64,000 nucleotides of DNA from Paenibacillus silagei (GCF_017874735.1 NZ_JAGGLV010000032.1:1-64000); one strand, 5' to 3'; numbered from the stretch's first letter, positions 17,693 through 27,514 are shown. Notes: generated by a model from the letters alone, not told the origin. A program made the numbers and translations.

Positions 17693-18008
17693 TAACTCCA
17701 CCTCCGACAGTATCTCCAAGCGTTCTGGAGATCATTTCCGCGAATCCTTTATCCGTAACGGCCAGCACCACGCGCTGGTCCTTACCAATACTTGCACCGA
17801 GTTCATCCCGGTGAAATGCGATTACTAGTGGAATATCGTAGGTTCCGCATTTATCGCGGAACTTCTTCTGGGTATTATCTGAAGCGTCACCTGCCAGGAC
17901 GACCAGCTTCGCCTCTGAAGACCGCACTGCCTTAAGCACAGCCTCATCGCCGGTGACAATCTTGCCTGCTCTCATCGCAAGCCCTAAATAAGAAAGTGTC
18001 TTACTCAT
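17685..18008 (-). CDS. ylxQ: L7Ae-family ribosomal/K-turn RNA-binding protein YlxQ
   Basis: 107 aa. The segments [38 protein letters not shown] and YDIPLV are those of L7Ae/L30e K-turn binders. It probably binds structured RNA; the target is unclear. ATG at 18008 overlaps the rnpM stop by 8 nt and its own stop overlaps infB, so the three are coupled. Confidence 0.92.
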   Translation of the reverse strand: MSKTLSYLGLAMRAGKIVTGDEAVLKAVRSSEAKLVVLAGDASDNTQKKFRDKCGTYDIPLVIAFHRDELGASIGKDQRVVLAVTDKGFAEMISRTLGDTVGGGVID

Positions 18009-18309
18009 TGTCCTCACTATCCTTCGCTGCCAAAAACTGCTCCTCCACGGATGCAAAATCCCGGGCAAGCTGGGCATAGATTTCAGGACTGACCTGACAT
18101 TTTAATGCCCGGTCAAGTGCTTTGGTCTTCTGTGCTAGCTTAAAGTATTCCAGTTTACCGCAGATATAAGCGCCACGGCCCGACTTCTTGCCTGTCAGGT
18201 CGATCAGCACCTCGCCTTCAGGCGTTCTCACCACGCGAATCAGCTCTTTCTTGGGCATCATCTCCTGGCTGGCAACGCATTTACGCAGCGGCACCTTTCT
18301 TTGCTTCAT
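18001..18309 (-). CDS. rnpM: YlxR family protein, RNase P modulator RnpM
   Basis: 102 aa, beginning MKQRKVPLRKCVASQEMMPK with the GRGAYIC signature. YlxR of B. subtilis was renamed RnpM because it binds RNase P RNA and modulates its activity; that role is transferred by family. It lies between nusA and ylxQ as in most Firmicutes. ATG at 18309 is preceded by GGGAGG. Confidence 0.92.
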   Translation of the reverse strand: MKQRKVPLRKCVASQEMMPKKELIRVVRTPEGEVLIDLTGKKSGRGAYICGKLEYFKLAQKTKALDRALKCQVSPEIYAQLARDFASVEEQFLAAKDSEDNE

Positions 18310-18339
18310 AACAAAGCACCTCCCGTCAGTCAGCATTCA

Positions 18340-19437
18340 TTAATCGATGGAGACGGAATCCTGATGCATTTCATCATTGGACGATCTGGGTCTACCGTAT
18401 TCCTGCTCCGCCTGCGTCTCGCTCTTGATATCGATCTTCCAGCCGGTCAGCTTTGCGGCAAGACGGGCATTCTGCCCCTTGATGCCGATAGCCAGCGACA
18501 GCTGATAGTCAGGAACAATGACGCGGGCCATTTTCTCAGCTTCAAAGACTTGAACCTCAAGCACCTTGGACGGGCTAAGCGCATTGGCTACGTACTCCTG
18601 CACCAGCTCGGAATATCTGACGATATCAATCTTCTCACCGCGAAGCTCAGTCACGATGGTCTGTACACGCGTGCCTCTCGGTCCTACGCAGGAGCCCACC
18701 GGGTCCACTTCAGGATTGCGTGAGAACACGGCGATCTTGGAGCGGAAGCCGGCTTCGCGGGCAACGGAACGAATCTCCACCACCCCGTCAAAAATCTCCG
18801 GCACCTCCAGCTCGAACAGACGCTTCAGGAGACCCGGATGACTGCGGGACAGCATGATCTGCGGTCCTTTGGTCGTGTTCTCCACCTTGGTGATATAAGC
18901 CTTGATGCGCTCGCTCTGCTTGAACTTCTCTCCAGGCATCAGCTCGCTCAGCGGAAGAACCGCCTCGATTTTGCCAAGATCCACATAGATATTGCGCATA
19001 TCCTGACGCTGTACAAGGCCGGTAACAATATCATCTTCCTTGTCGATAAAAGCGTTATAGATCAGGCCGCGTTCCGCTTCACGGATACGCTGGGTAACCA
19101 CCTGCTTCGCAGTCTGGGCGGCAATGCGGCCGAAATCACGCGGCGTGACCTCCTGCTCGGCGATGTCCTCCAGCTGGAAATGCGGGTTGATCTCCCGGGC
19201 AGCCAGGAGTGAGATCTCGGTCCGTGCATCGAGAACCTCCTCCACAATCAGCTTGCGGGCAAACACCTTGATTACGCCTGTGTTGCGGTTCATATCCACA
19301 CGCACATTCTGCGCCGCATTGAAATTGCGTTTATAGCTGGAGATCAGCGCCGCTTCGATGGCTTCGAACAGCACATCCTTGCTGATGCCTTTCTCCCTTT
19401 CCAGTTCATTCATAGCTTCAATAAACTCCATACTCAT
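18340..19437 (-). CDS. nusA: Transcription termination/antitermination factor NusA
   Basis: 365 aa with an N-terminal RNAP-binding domain (MEFIEAMNELEREKGISKD), an S1 domain (ITGLVQRQDMRNIYVDLG region) and two KH domains (VDPVGSCVGPRGTRVQTI and AIGIKGQNARLAAKLTGW). It lacks the acidic repeats of E. coli NusA, as is normal for Firmicutes. NusA stimulates hairpin-dependent termination. Its operon leader contains a weak terminator-like hairpin that may allow autoregulation. Confidence 0.97.
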   Translation of the reverse strand: MSMEFIEAMNELEREKGISKDVLFEAIEAALISSYKRNFNAAQNVRVDMNRNTGVIKVFARKLIVEEVLDARTEISLLAAREINPHFQLEDIAEQEVTPRDFGRIAAQTAKQVVTQRIREAERGLIYNAFIDKEDDIVTGLVQRQDMRNIYVDLGKIEAVLPLSELMPGEKFKQSERIKAYITKVENTTKGPQIMLSRSHPGLLKRLFELEVPEIFDGVVEIRSVAREAGFRSKIAVFSRNPEVDPVGSCVGPRGTRVQTIVTELRGEKIDIVRYSELVQEYVANALSPSKVLEVQVFEAEKMARVIVPDYQLSLAIGIKGQNARLAAKLTGWKIDIKSETQAEQEYGRPRSSNDEMHQDSVSID

Positions 19438-19463
19438 GAAATTCCGGTCCCCCTTTCAAGACG

Positions 19464-19931
19464 TTAAAAAATAATGGCCAATCTCGCACTGGCGACCTTG
19501 GCGTAAGGTACCACATGTTCTTTTTTGCCCGCGGAGATGAGCAGTTCCTCGTTCTCGAACGAGAGCAACCGGCCTTCGAATTCTTTGAGTCCTTGAATCG
19601 GCTCATAGACCGTTACATATACGTCCTTGCCTACTGCCTTGGCGACATCCGCAGCTTTCTTGAGCGGACGCTCAGCTCCCGGCGAGGAGACTTCAAGGAA
19701 ATACGCTTCGGAGAACGGATCATTCTCATCCAGCTTCTGGCTGATATATTCGCTGATGGTACCGCAGTCATCGATATCGATGCCGCCCTCTTTGTCTACG
19801 AATACGCGCAGAAACCAGTTGGAGCCTTCCTTCACGTATTCAACGTCCACCAGTTCGAAACCATTGTCCTCGAGATAGGACCCGAGCAGCTGCTCTACCG
19901 TTTGTTTAATTTTGGATTTGGGTGTGCTCAA
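19464..19931 (-). CDS. rimP: Ribosome maturation factor RimP
   Basis: 155 aa. ELVDVEYVKEGSNWFLRVFVD and YFLEVSSPGAERPLKKA are signatures of RimP, which assists assembly of the 30S head and central pseudoknot. TTG at 19931 follows GGAGGT by 9 nt and gives MSTPKSKIKQTVEQLL. It is the first gene of the nusA-infB operon, about 95 nt after its promoter. Confidence 0.94.
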   Translation of the reverse strand: MSTPKSKIKQTVEQLLGSYLEDNGFELVDVEYVKEGSNWFLRVFVDKEGGIDIDDCGTISEYISQKLDENDPFSEAYFLEVSSPGAERPLKKAADVAKAVGKDVYVTVYEPIQGLKEFEGRLLSFENEELLISAGKKEHVVPYAKVASARLAIIF

Positions 19932-19977
19932 AAGAAGATTACCTCCACGAACTTGTCTTTTGCTATATACCAAAGAT

Positions 19978-20001
19978 AAAGAGTGGGTTTCCCCACTCTT
20001 T
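19978..20001 (-). promoter_or_regulatory. Leader hairpin of the rimP-nusA operon, candidate attenuator
   Basis: AAAGAGTGGG and CCCACTCTTT form a perfect 10-bp stem with a GAAA-type loop, about 25 nt after the predicted transcription start and followed by TATCTTT, an imperfect T-run. A weak intrinsic terminator in this leader that responds to NusA has been reported for B. subtilis; the element here has the same location and look. Confidence 0.6.
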
Positions 20002-20034
20002 ACACAACGGACTTATCTCATTATTACCAAAAAA

Positions 20035-20063
20035 ATTATACCATAGTGAGGCAGCACTGACAA
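20035..20063 (-). promoter_or_regulatory. SigA promoter of the rimP-nusA-infB operon
   Basis: Minus strand TTGTCA (20058-20063), 17-nt spacer, TATAAT (20035-20040), in the polC-rimP gap. This is the best SigA match seen in the window. Confidence 0.82.
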
Positions 20064-20122
20064 GTACCAGCCCTTGACTCCCCTTTTTAAAGGACTCTAT
20101 ATGCTATCACTTAAGCCGGTTG

Positions 20123-23100
20123 TTAGAACAGTGAAAGCTGGTTGCTCTCCGGCAATCCCCGGAAGCAGCCCATTCCCGTGAGCAGCTCAATCACCGTTTT
20201 ACTGGCCTTGGATTTCTGCTGGAAATCCTCAATGGAGAGGAATTCTCCTGCGTCCTTGGCAGCGGCGATATTAATCGCAGCATTATCCCCGATTCCCGCA
20301 AGCGAGGAGAACGGAGGGATCAGGCTGGTACCGTCCACCGTGAATTTGGTAGCATCCGAGCGGTACAGATCAATGTTCTTAAAGGTGAAGCCGCGTGCGG
20401 TCATCTCCAGGGCCATCTCCAGTACCGGAAGCATGGCTTTTTCCTTAGGCAGCGCCTGGAAGCCCTTGGCTTCGATCTCTACCAGCTGGCGCGCAATGGC
20501 TTCGTAGCCTTTGCAGCACAGCTCGATATCGAAATCCGCCGCGCGGACCGAGAAGTAAGTCGCATAGTATTCTATCGGATGATACAGCTTGAAGAAGGCT
20601 GTGCGCACCGCTGAAATAACATAAGCCGCGGCATGGGCCTTCGGGAACATGTACTGGATTTTGAGACAGGAATCAATGTACCACTGCGGCACCTTGCAAT
20701 TCTTCATCTCTTCAATCCACTCCGGCGGCAAGCCCTTCCCTTTACGCACGCTCTCCGTAATTTTGAAGGCCAGACTGGCATCCATGCCCGCCTTATAGAT
20801 CAGATAGAGCATAATATCATCACGGCAGCCGATTACCGTCTTAATGTTGCAGGTGTTGTTCTTGATCAGCTCCTGGGCATTTCCCAGCCACACGCCGGTT
20901 CCATGGGACAGCCCCGAAATCTGCAGCAAATCGGCAAAGCTGGACGGCTTCGCTTCGACAAGCATCTGGCGGACGAACTTCGTCCCCATCTCGGGCACTC
21001 CATAAGTGGCTACCGGGGTGCGGATCTGATCCGGCCTTACCCCGAGCGCATCCGTAGAGTTGAACATACTCATCACCTTCGGATCATTCATTGGAATGGT
21101 CGTCGGGTCGACGCCAGTCAGATCCTGCAGCATCCGCATCATCGTCGGATCATCGTGGCCGAGAATATCGAGCTTGAGCAGGTTGGCATCGAAGGCGTGA
21201 TAGTCGAAATGGGTAGTCTTCCACTCGGCTGTCACATCATCCGCCGGGAACTGCACCGGAGTGATATCTTCGATCTCCATGTAGTCCGGCAAAACAACGA
21301 TACCGCCGGGATGCTGCCCCGTACTGCGCTTCACACCGGTACAGCCGGCAGCAAGCCGTCCAACCTCCGCGCCGCGCCAGCGCTTCTGGTGATGCTCCTC
21401 ATATTTCTTAGTGAAGCCGAAGGCGGTCTTCTCCGCCACTGTACCGATGGTTCCCGCGCGGAATACATTGTCCGGACCGAACATTGTTTTGGTAAAATTA
21501 TGGGCGTTCGGCTGATACTCCCCGGAGAAGTTAAGGTCGATATCGGGAACCTTGTCCCCTTTGAAGCCCAGGAAGGTCTCAAACGGAATATCCTGCCCTT
21601 CTCCCTTAAGCTTGCCGCCGCAATCCGGACAGTCCTTATCCGGTAAGTCAAAGCCGCTCGGCACACTTCCGTCCAGGAACCATTCGCTGTGCCGGCATTC
21701 GGAATTGGTGCAGATATAGTGGGCCGGAAGCGGATTAACCTCCGATATTCCAAGGAATGTTGCCACTACCGACGAGCCTACCGAGCCACGGGAACCGACG
21801 AGATAACCGTCCTGGTTCGACTTTTTGACCAGCCGTTCCGAGATCAGATAGTTGGCGGAGAACCCGTATTTAATAATCGGGGCAAGCTCCTTCTCCAGAC
21901 GGGCAACCACAACCTCCGGCAGCTCCTCGCCGTAGATCGATTTGGCAGTGTCATAGCAGGTATTGCGGATCTCATCATCCGCACCTTCAATAATAGGTGT
22001 GAAGAGATCGCTTGGGAACAGATCGTATTCCTCGAACCGCTCAGCCAGCTCAACAGTATTCGTGACCACGACTTCCTTCGCTTTGGCTGCACCCAGGTAT
22101 TCGAACTCGGCAAGCATCTCATCGGTTGTACGGAAGTGGGCATCCGGCTTGTTCTGGTCCTTCAGCGGACTGAACCCGGTAATCCCGTGGATCGTAATAT
22201 CGCGGAACAGCTTATCGCGCGGCTCCAGATAGTGCACATTCCCAGTGGCTATCACCGGCTTGTTTATCTGCTCGCCAATCTCACAGATTTTGCGTACAAC
22301 TCCCCGCAGGTCCTCTGGACTCGCTACGAACCCTTTATCCACCAGATGCATGTACATGGTCAGCGGCTGGATTTCCAGCACATCATAGAACTGGGCAACC
22401 TCAATCGCCTCTTCTACGGTCTTGTTCAGCACAGCCTCGAAGAACTCGCCCCGCTCACAGCCGGATATGACGAGCAGTCCGTCCCGATGCTCTTCAAGCT
22501 TCGATTTCGGAATGCAGGGTACCCGCTTGTAGTACTCGGTATGCGACATGGAGATCAGCTTGTAGAGGTTCTTTTTGCCGATGGGATTCAGTGCATAGAT
22601 GCCGCAGTGAAACGGCCGCACATTCGACAGGTCATTGCCTACATAATCATTCAGCCGGTCCAGCCGGGTCATCCCCTTCATCTTCTCCGCATCAGCCAAG
22701 AGACCGTTCAGAATCCCGCCCAGTGCTATCGTATCATCCACCGCACGGTGATGGCTCTCCAGCAGTACCTTGTACTTGTCAGCAAGCGTATTGAGCCGGT
22801 GGTTCTTCATTTTGGGGAAGAGCAGACGCGCCAGCTCCAGCGTATCCAGTGAAGGATTCGGCAGCTCCGGCTGCCCCAGCTTCTTCAGAGAAGCTTGAAT
22901 GAAGCCCATATCGAACCGCGCATTGTGCGCAACGAGAATGCTGTCTCCTACAAACTCCACGAATTCCTTAAGTACCGGTTCCAGATCCGGTGCATCCTTG
23001 ACCATTTCATCCGTAATGTTCGTCAGCTGCTGGATGTGGTAGGGAATTTTCTCATGCGGATTGACAAAGGTGGTGTAGCGGTCCAGCTCCTTGCCTTCGC

Positions 23101-24454
23101 ACATCTTGATCGCCGCAAGCTCCGTGATGTTATTGCGCGTGATGGACAGCCCCGTGGTCTCGATGTCAAAAACGACATAGGTTGCCGTCTTAAGCTCCAG
23201 CGGCTGCGCATTCTCCACGATATTGACCGCGTCATTGACGACATTAGCCTCGACACCGTAGAGCATCTTGAGCTTATGCTTATGGGCGGCATGATTCGCA
23301 TCCGGGAAGCTCTGAACATTGCCATGGTCGGTAACTGCAAGTGCCGGGTGGCCCCATTTCGCAGCTGTTTTGACATAGGCATCAATCGGTGCTACCGCAT
23401 CCATCGTGCTCATGGTCGTATGCAAGTGGAACTCCACGCGCTTCTCCTTAGCATTGTCCTTACGTGCAGGCGGTGCCGACACCTCGGTCAGATCCGAAGG
23501 AATCATCACCAGCTCGGGAATCTGCATGAACCGGTCATATTCCACTTTGCCGCGCGCCCGGACCCATTTGCCGTTAGCCAGCTGACCCATGATCTTCAGC
23601 TCTTCCTTGGTCTTCGCGAACATCTTCATCTGCAGGGAATCTGTAAAGTCTGTGATGCAGAAGGTGAACAGCGTATTCCCGTTACGCAGCTCCTTGCTGT
23701 CCAGCCCGAAGATCGTCCCCTGGATTGTAATCTTCTTCTCTTCATCCTGAATCTCCAGAATGGAGACGGCCTGCTCCTTAATGTCATTCCCGATCTGAAG
23801 CTTAATGACCTCGCCCGGGTCCCCCGCTTCTTCAGGCTCGTCCGGCTCACTGTTCATCATCATCAGCTCTACCAGCTCACGCTGCTCCTGCTGGAGCTTC
23901 TGCTGGAATTCCTCATAGGCATCCGCTTTGTTCTTGGTCTCATCCTCGGACATCTGCAGCTTGACCTTGAGAGGGAGCGCGAAGTATTTATCATAATATT
24001 TAATAATGGCGGCTTCGATACCCTTTTTGCGGGCCAGTTCGAGCGACATGGAATCGTTCAGGCTTAGGATGAGCGTGCCGTCCTGCAGCTCCTGGCTGGA
24101 GCGCGTCAGCCAACCGTTGACGGACGGAATCTCACGCTGGACCCACTCCAGGAACATGCCCCAGTACTCCTGTACAATATCAGCTCTGCTTACAGTATCA
24201 TCATATAGGAACAAGAAGCTGACCTTGGCAATATGCTGCAGCTTCTCACGCATTCTAAGGATAAATGCCCGGTAGGTCTGGGCGGGAATCAGGGTTGTCT
24301 TCGCAATCACGATATGCCAGTCATGGTTGCCGCGGCTAATCTCCACCCGTTCAATCTGTCCGTCTACAAAATAGGGATCAATCATGGCAGGCGGAATCTC
24401 CCCCTGCTTCATCAACAGCTCAAACCTCTTTCTTCTCTCCACGTTCTGCTCCAT
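20123..24454 (-). CDS. polC: DNA polymerase III alpha subunit, PolC type
   Basis: Main replicative polymerase of low-GC Firmicutes, 1443 aa. Domains in order: N-terminal domain, OB fold (KKITIQGTIFGLDSKEL), PHP domain (RVEFHLHTTMSTMDA), DEDDh proofreading exonuclease (VFDIETTG, HNARFDMGF, HHRAVDDT), a Cys zinc site (CTNSEC...CPDCGG), and the polymerase core with VPDIDLNFSGEYQ and GIVVLPDYMEIEDITP. The ATG at 24454 lies after AGGTGGGG. It stands between proS and rimP as in B. subtilis. Confidence 0.98.
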   Translation of the reverse strand: MEQNVERRKRFELLMKQGEIPPAMIDPYFVDGQIERVEISRGNHDWHIVIAKTTLIPAQTYRAFILRMREKLQHIAKVSFLFLYDDTVSRADIVQEYWGMFLEWVQREIPSVNGWLTRSSQELQDGTLILSLNDSMSLELARKKGIEAAIIKYYDKYFALPLKVKLQMSEDETKNKADAYEEFQQKLQQEQRELVELMMMNSEPDEPEEAGDPGEVIKLQIGNDIKEQAVSILEIQDEEKKITIQGTIFGLDSKELRNGNTLFTFCITDFTDSLQMKMFAKTKEELKIMGQLANGKWVRARGKVEYDRFMQIPELVMIPSDLTEVSAPPARKDNAKEKRVEFHLHTTMSTMDAVAPIDAYVKTAAKWGHPALAVTDHGNVQSFPDANHAAHKHKLKMLYGVEANVVNDAVNIVENAQPLELKTATYVVFDIETTGLSITRNNITELAAIKMCEGKELDRYTTFVNPHEKIPYHIQQLTNITDEMVKDAPDLEPVLKEFVEFVGDSILVAHNARFDMGFIQASLKKLGQPELPNPSLDTLELARLLFPKMKNHRLNTLADKYKVLLESHHRAVDDTIALGGILNGLLADAEKMKGMTRLDRLNDYVGNDLSNVRPFHCGIYALNPIGKKNLYKLISMSHTEYYKRVPCIPKSKLEEHRDGLLVISGCERGEFFEAVLNKTVEEAIEVAQFYDVLEIQPLTMYMHLVDKGFVASPEDLRGVVRKICEIGEQINKPVIATGNVHYLEPRDKLFRDITIHGITGFSPLKDQNKPDAHFRTTDEMLAEFEYLGAAKAKEVVVTNTVELAERFEEYDLFPSDLFTPIIEGADDEIRNTCYDTAKSIYGEELPEVVVARLEKELAPIIKYGFSANYLISERLVKKSNQDGYLVGSRGSVGSSVVATFLGISEVNPLPAHYICTNSECRHSEWFLDGSVPSGFDLPDKDCPDCGGKLKGEGQDIPFETFLGFKGDKVPDIDLNFSGEYQPNAHNFTKTMFGPDNVFRAGTIGTVAEKTAFGFTKKYEEHHQKRWRGAEVGRLAAGCTGVKRSTGQHPGGIVVLPDYMEIEDITPVQFPADDVTAEWKTTHFDYHAFDANLLKLDILGHDDPTMMRMLQDLTGVDPTTIPMNDPKVMSMFNSTDALGVRPDQIRTPVATYGVPEMGTKFVRQMLVEAKPSSFADLLQISGLSHGTGVWLGNAQELIKNNTCNIKTVIGCRDDIMLYLIYKAGMDASLAFKITESVRKGKGLPPEWIEEMKNCKVPQWYIDSCLKIQYMFPKAHAAAYVISAVRTAFFKLYHPIEYYATYFSVRAADFDIELCCKGYEAIARQLVEIEAKGFQALPKEKAMLPVLEMALEMTARGFTFKNIDLYRSDATKFTVDGTSLIPPFSSLAGIGDNAAINIAAAKDAGEFLSIEDFQQKSKASKTVIELLTGMGCFRGLPESNQLSLF

Positions 24455-24524
24455 GCATTCCCCACCTAACTCGGCAATAATTGGCGTAAGATTTCGACGT
24501 CATTCTAATAAGATCTATTGTAAG

Positions 24525-24545
24525 AAAAAGCCTCCGGCTTAAAAA
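24525..24545 (-). terminator. Weak terminator-like hairpin after proS
   Basis: AAGCC-GGA-GGCTT followed by TTTC on the minus strand, in the 166-nt gap between proS and polC. The stem is only 5 bp, so partial readthrough into polC is likely. Confidence 0.4.
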
Positions 24546-24620
24546 GCATTGGGTACTTGCGGCCCGCCGACTCCTTTCGCCAGAAGCTGATATAAAAAAT
24601 AACAAATATAAGGTTGCCGA

Positions 24621-26069
24621 TTAATATGCTTTGGCAAATACAACCGTATGCTGAGCAGGCTTGCCGCAGCAAATACAGGTCTCTTTCGTTTCTGACGGGT
24701 GGAACGGAATATTACGGCTGCCTGCGCCGGTCTCTTCCTTGACCTTATCTTCACATTCCTCAGAGCCGCACCAGCCTGCAAGCGCAAAGCCGCGTTTCTC
24801 CTCCATGGAATCCTTCATCTGCTCAAGAGTGTCTACGGAATAGAAATGATCCTCACGGAATTTCAGTGCCCGCTCGTACATTTCCTGGTGGACCTGCGCA
24901 AGCATCGCATTCACTTCTTCAACCAGGTTCTCCTGCTGAATGACCTTCTTCTCGCCGCTGATCCGGGATACGAGCACGCAGACGCCATTCTCCATATCAC
25001 GCGGTCCAAGCTCCAGACGGACAGGGACGCCGCGCATTTCATATTCATTGAACTTCCAGCCCGGGGTTACATCCGCACGGTCATCTACACGCACGCGGAT
25101 TCCGGCGCTCTTAAGCTCACCAAACAGTTCGTCGGTACGTCCGATGACTGCTTCGCGGGTCTTAGGCGGTCCGATTGGAATCATAATGACTTGCGTAGGC
25201 GCTACCTTCGGCGGCAGAGCCAGTCCGCGGTCGTCACCATGCACCATGATGAGGGAACCGATCAGACGCGTGGTAGAGCCCCACGAGGTGGTATGTGCAT
25301 GTTCCAGTACATTCTCCCGGTTCAGATATTGGATATCAAAAGCAACCGCGAACTTGGTGCCCAGATAATGGGAGGTAGCGGCCTGTACAGCCCGTCCATC
25401 CTTCATCATCGCTTCAATGGAATACGTATCCACAGCACCGGCAAACCGCTCGGATGGCGTCTTCTGTCCGGTCACTACCGGAATAGCCAGAAAGGTCTCC
25501 ACGAAGTCGCGGTAGTTATCAAGCATCTTCATCGTTTCTACGCGTGCTTCCGTCTCATTCTCATGCGCGGTATGGCCTTCCTGCCAGAGGAATTCCGTCG
25601 TACGGATAAACGGCAGGGTACGTTTCTCCCAGCGGACCACGTTGGCCCATTGGTTGATCAGCACCGGAAGGTCGCGGTAAGACTGAATCCACTTGGAATA
25701 CATATGGCCGAACATCGTCTCGGACGTAGGACGGATTGCCAGACGTTCTTCCAGCACATCGCCTCCGGCCTCAGTCACCCAAGGCAGCTCCGGGTTGAAG
25801 CCCTCCACATGTTCCTTCTCCTTCTGGAAAAAGCTCTCGGGAATGAACAGCGGGAAGTAGGCATTCCGGTGACCGGTCGCCTTCAGGCGGCGGTTCATTT
25901 CCTCCTGAATATGCTCCCAGATTTCATAGCCGTCCGGTTTGAACACGATACAGCCGCGGACCGGCGAATAATCCATCAGGTCCGCTTTTTTGATAACATC
26001 GATATACCAGCGTGAGAAATCCTCGCCCTGCGGCGTGATCTCTGTAACGAACTGCTTGTCTTTGGCCAT
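24621..26069 (-). CDS. proS: Prolyl-tRNA synthetase, archaeal/eukaryotic type
   Basis: 482-aa class II synthetase charging tRNA-Pro. It lacks the roughly 180-residue editing insertion of the bacterial type (usually about 570 aa) and has the short-type pattern: the RPTSETMFGHMYSKWI motif 2 region, FIRTTEFLWQEGHTAH, and a C-terminal Cys zinc domain (CGSEEC ... CICCGKP) ending in FAKAY. B. subtilis has the long bacterial form at the same locus. ATG at 26069 follows a GGAGG-type site; the extra 19 residues of the longer frame do not fit. Confidence 0.94.
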   Translation of the reverse strand: MAKDKQFVTEITPQGEDFSRWYIDVIKKADLMDYSPVRGCIVFKPDGYEIWEHIQEEMNRRLKATGHRNAYFPLFIPESFFQKEKEHVEGFNPELPWVTEAGGDVLEERLAIRPTSETMFGHMYSKWIQSYRDLPVLINQWANVVRWEKRTLPFIRTTEFLWQEGHTAHENETEARVETMKMLDNYRDFVETFLAIPVVTGQKTPSERFAGAVDTYSIEAMMKDGRAVQAATSHYLGTKFAVAFDIQYLNRENVLEHAHTTSWGSTTRLIGSLIMVHGDDRGLALPPKVAPTQVIMIPIGPPKTREAVIGRTDELFGELKSAGIRVRVDDRADVTPGWKFNEYEMRGVPVRLELGPRDMENGVCVLVSRISGEKKVIQQENLVEEVNAMLAQVHQEMYERALKFREDHFYSVDTLEQMKDSMEEKRGFALAGWCGSEECEDKVKEETGAGSRNIPFHPSETKETCICCGKPAQHTVVFAKAY

Positions 26070-26163
26070 GTGAAGAAATCCTCCTATTATTCGCCCCTCA
26101 GATTGCACATTAGGTATGAAGCCCAATCAAATGCATCACGGGATAAAAAAGATATGACATCCG

Positions 26164-27438
26164 TCAGCCGCTTATGAGGCGTAAAATATCATTATACGTA
26201 ACAGCGATCATCACCAGGAACAGCAGGGCAAAGCCTACAAAGTGGACCATGCCTTCCCTACTCGGGTCCACCGGCTTGCCGCGCAGTGCCTCAACGCCCA
26301 GGAATACAAGCCGGCTGCCATCCAGTGCAGGAATCGGCAGAAGATTGAAGATCCCCAGATAGAGGCTGAGAATAGCCGCCCAATAGGTCAAATACTGAAT
26401 CCCCTGCTGGGCAATCTGCCCGGTCAATTGGAACGTGCCCACCGGCCCGGAGATATCATCCATATTAAATTTGTTGATCAGCTGCTTGAAGCCGATAAAA
26501 ATCAGCTTGGTGGTGTCGACCATAGCAGTACCGGACTTGGTAATTGTCTCCCCCACTCCGGCCTTGCGGGTAGGAAGCTCCGGCGTAATTCCAACCTTAC
26601 CGCCTTGCTCCCCTTCCATTCCACGGGGAATCATGGTCACATTCAAGGTCTCTTCGCCGCGCTTCAGCGTCCAGTTCATTTCTTTGCCTTTGGAGGCTGA
26701 AGTCAGCTTGATCATCTTCTGGTAATCTCCGCCGATGGCCTGCCCGTCCACAGTGACGACGATGTCGCCCTTCTGAAGACCTGCTTCCTGCGCAGGCATC
26801 CCTAAGCTGACATCACCGATCTTCACATAGGTCGGATTCTCCACCGGGATTCCGGCCATCTGCAGATGAAGTGCAAATAGCACAAACGCCAGAATGAAGT
26901 TCATCACCGGTCCGGCCAGGATCGCTATCGCACGCTGGCCGACGGTTTTGCTGCCGAACTGGCGGTCCTTGGGCGCAATTTGCGTCTGCTGGGTGCCTTT
27001 GATCATCATCGCCTGCGGATTCACATCATAGGTGGTCACTTCACCATCTACATCAAGGCGGATCTTCAGTTCATTCTCCAGATCCGTGAACTGTGCTTCA
27101 CCGCGTATAACATTTCTGCGCGTATCCAGGGAATCGAGGTAAATATTCTTTACCTTGTTATCCTGGCCCAGCCGGACAGCAATGGTCTGCCCGGGGCCGA
27201 TCTCAACCATCTCCGGATCTTCGCCGGCCATACGGGCGTATCCCCCGAAGGGCAGCAGGCGGAGCGTGAACTGGGTTTCACCGCGTTTATAAGAGAACAG
27301 TTTCGGACCGAAACCGATCGCAAATTCCCGTACAAGAATTCCGGCGCGTTTGGCAAAATAATAATGTCCCCATTCATGGACAGTCACCAGAACAAAGAAC
27401 ATAAACACCGTTAAAAAAACAACTCTTACCATCTCCAT
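26164..27438 (-). CDS. rasP: Site-2 intramembrane zinc metalloprotease RasP/RseP
   Basis: 424 aa, multi-pass membrane protease. HEWGH in the first TM segment is the zinc site, a PDZ domain follows (VSLGMPAQEAGLQKGDIVVTVDGQ), and NLLPIPALDGSR supplies the third ligand. The family cleaves anti-sigma factors, FtsL and signal-peptide remnants. Position between dxr and proS matches B. subtilis. Confidence 0.94.
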   Translation of the reverse strand: MEMVRVVFLTVFMFFVLVTVHEWGHYYFAKRAGILVREFAIGFGPKLFSYKRGETQFTLRLLPFGGYARMAGEDPEMVEIGPGQTIAVRLGQDNKVKNIYLDSLDTRRNVIRGEAQFTDLENELKIRLDVDGEVTTYDVNPQAMMIKGTQQTQIAPKDRQFGSKTVGQRAIAILAGPVMNFILAFVLFALHLQMAGIPVENPTYVKIGDVSLGMPAQEAGLQKGDIVVTVDGQAIGGDYQKMIKLTSASKGKEMNWTLKRGEETLNVTMIPRGMEGEQGGKVGITPELPTRKAGVGETITKSGTAMVDTTKLIFIGFKQLINKFNMDDISGPVGTFQLTGQIAQQGIQYLTYWAAILSLYLGIFNLLPIPALDGSRLVFLGVEALRGKPVDPSREGMVHFVGFALLFLVMIAVTYNDILRLISG

Positions 27439-27485
27439 AGCGCAACATTCCCCCTTAAGGTGTAAGACCGAAGTATGTCCTCTTA

Positions 27486-27514
27486 ATTTATCATTATTCC
27501 AAGGCAGGGCACAA
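27486..27514 (-). promoter_or_regulatory. Weak promoter candidate before rasP
   Basis: TTGTGC (27509-27514), 17 nt, ATAAAT (27486-27491) in the 147-nt dxr-rasP gap. The match to SigA consensus is only moderate. Confidence 0.28.

Noticed and set aside
21689-24067. Two long plus-strand frames (387 and 390 codons) opposite polC
   Set aside because: Antisense to conserved PHP/exonuclease/polymerase motifs, with no start signals or recognisable protein features.
26070-26163. T-box leader before proS
   Set aside because: The gap to rasP is only about 95 nt and has no T-box core or antiterminator.
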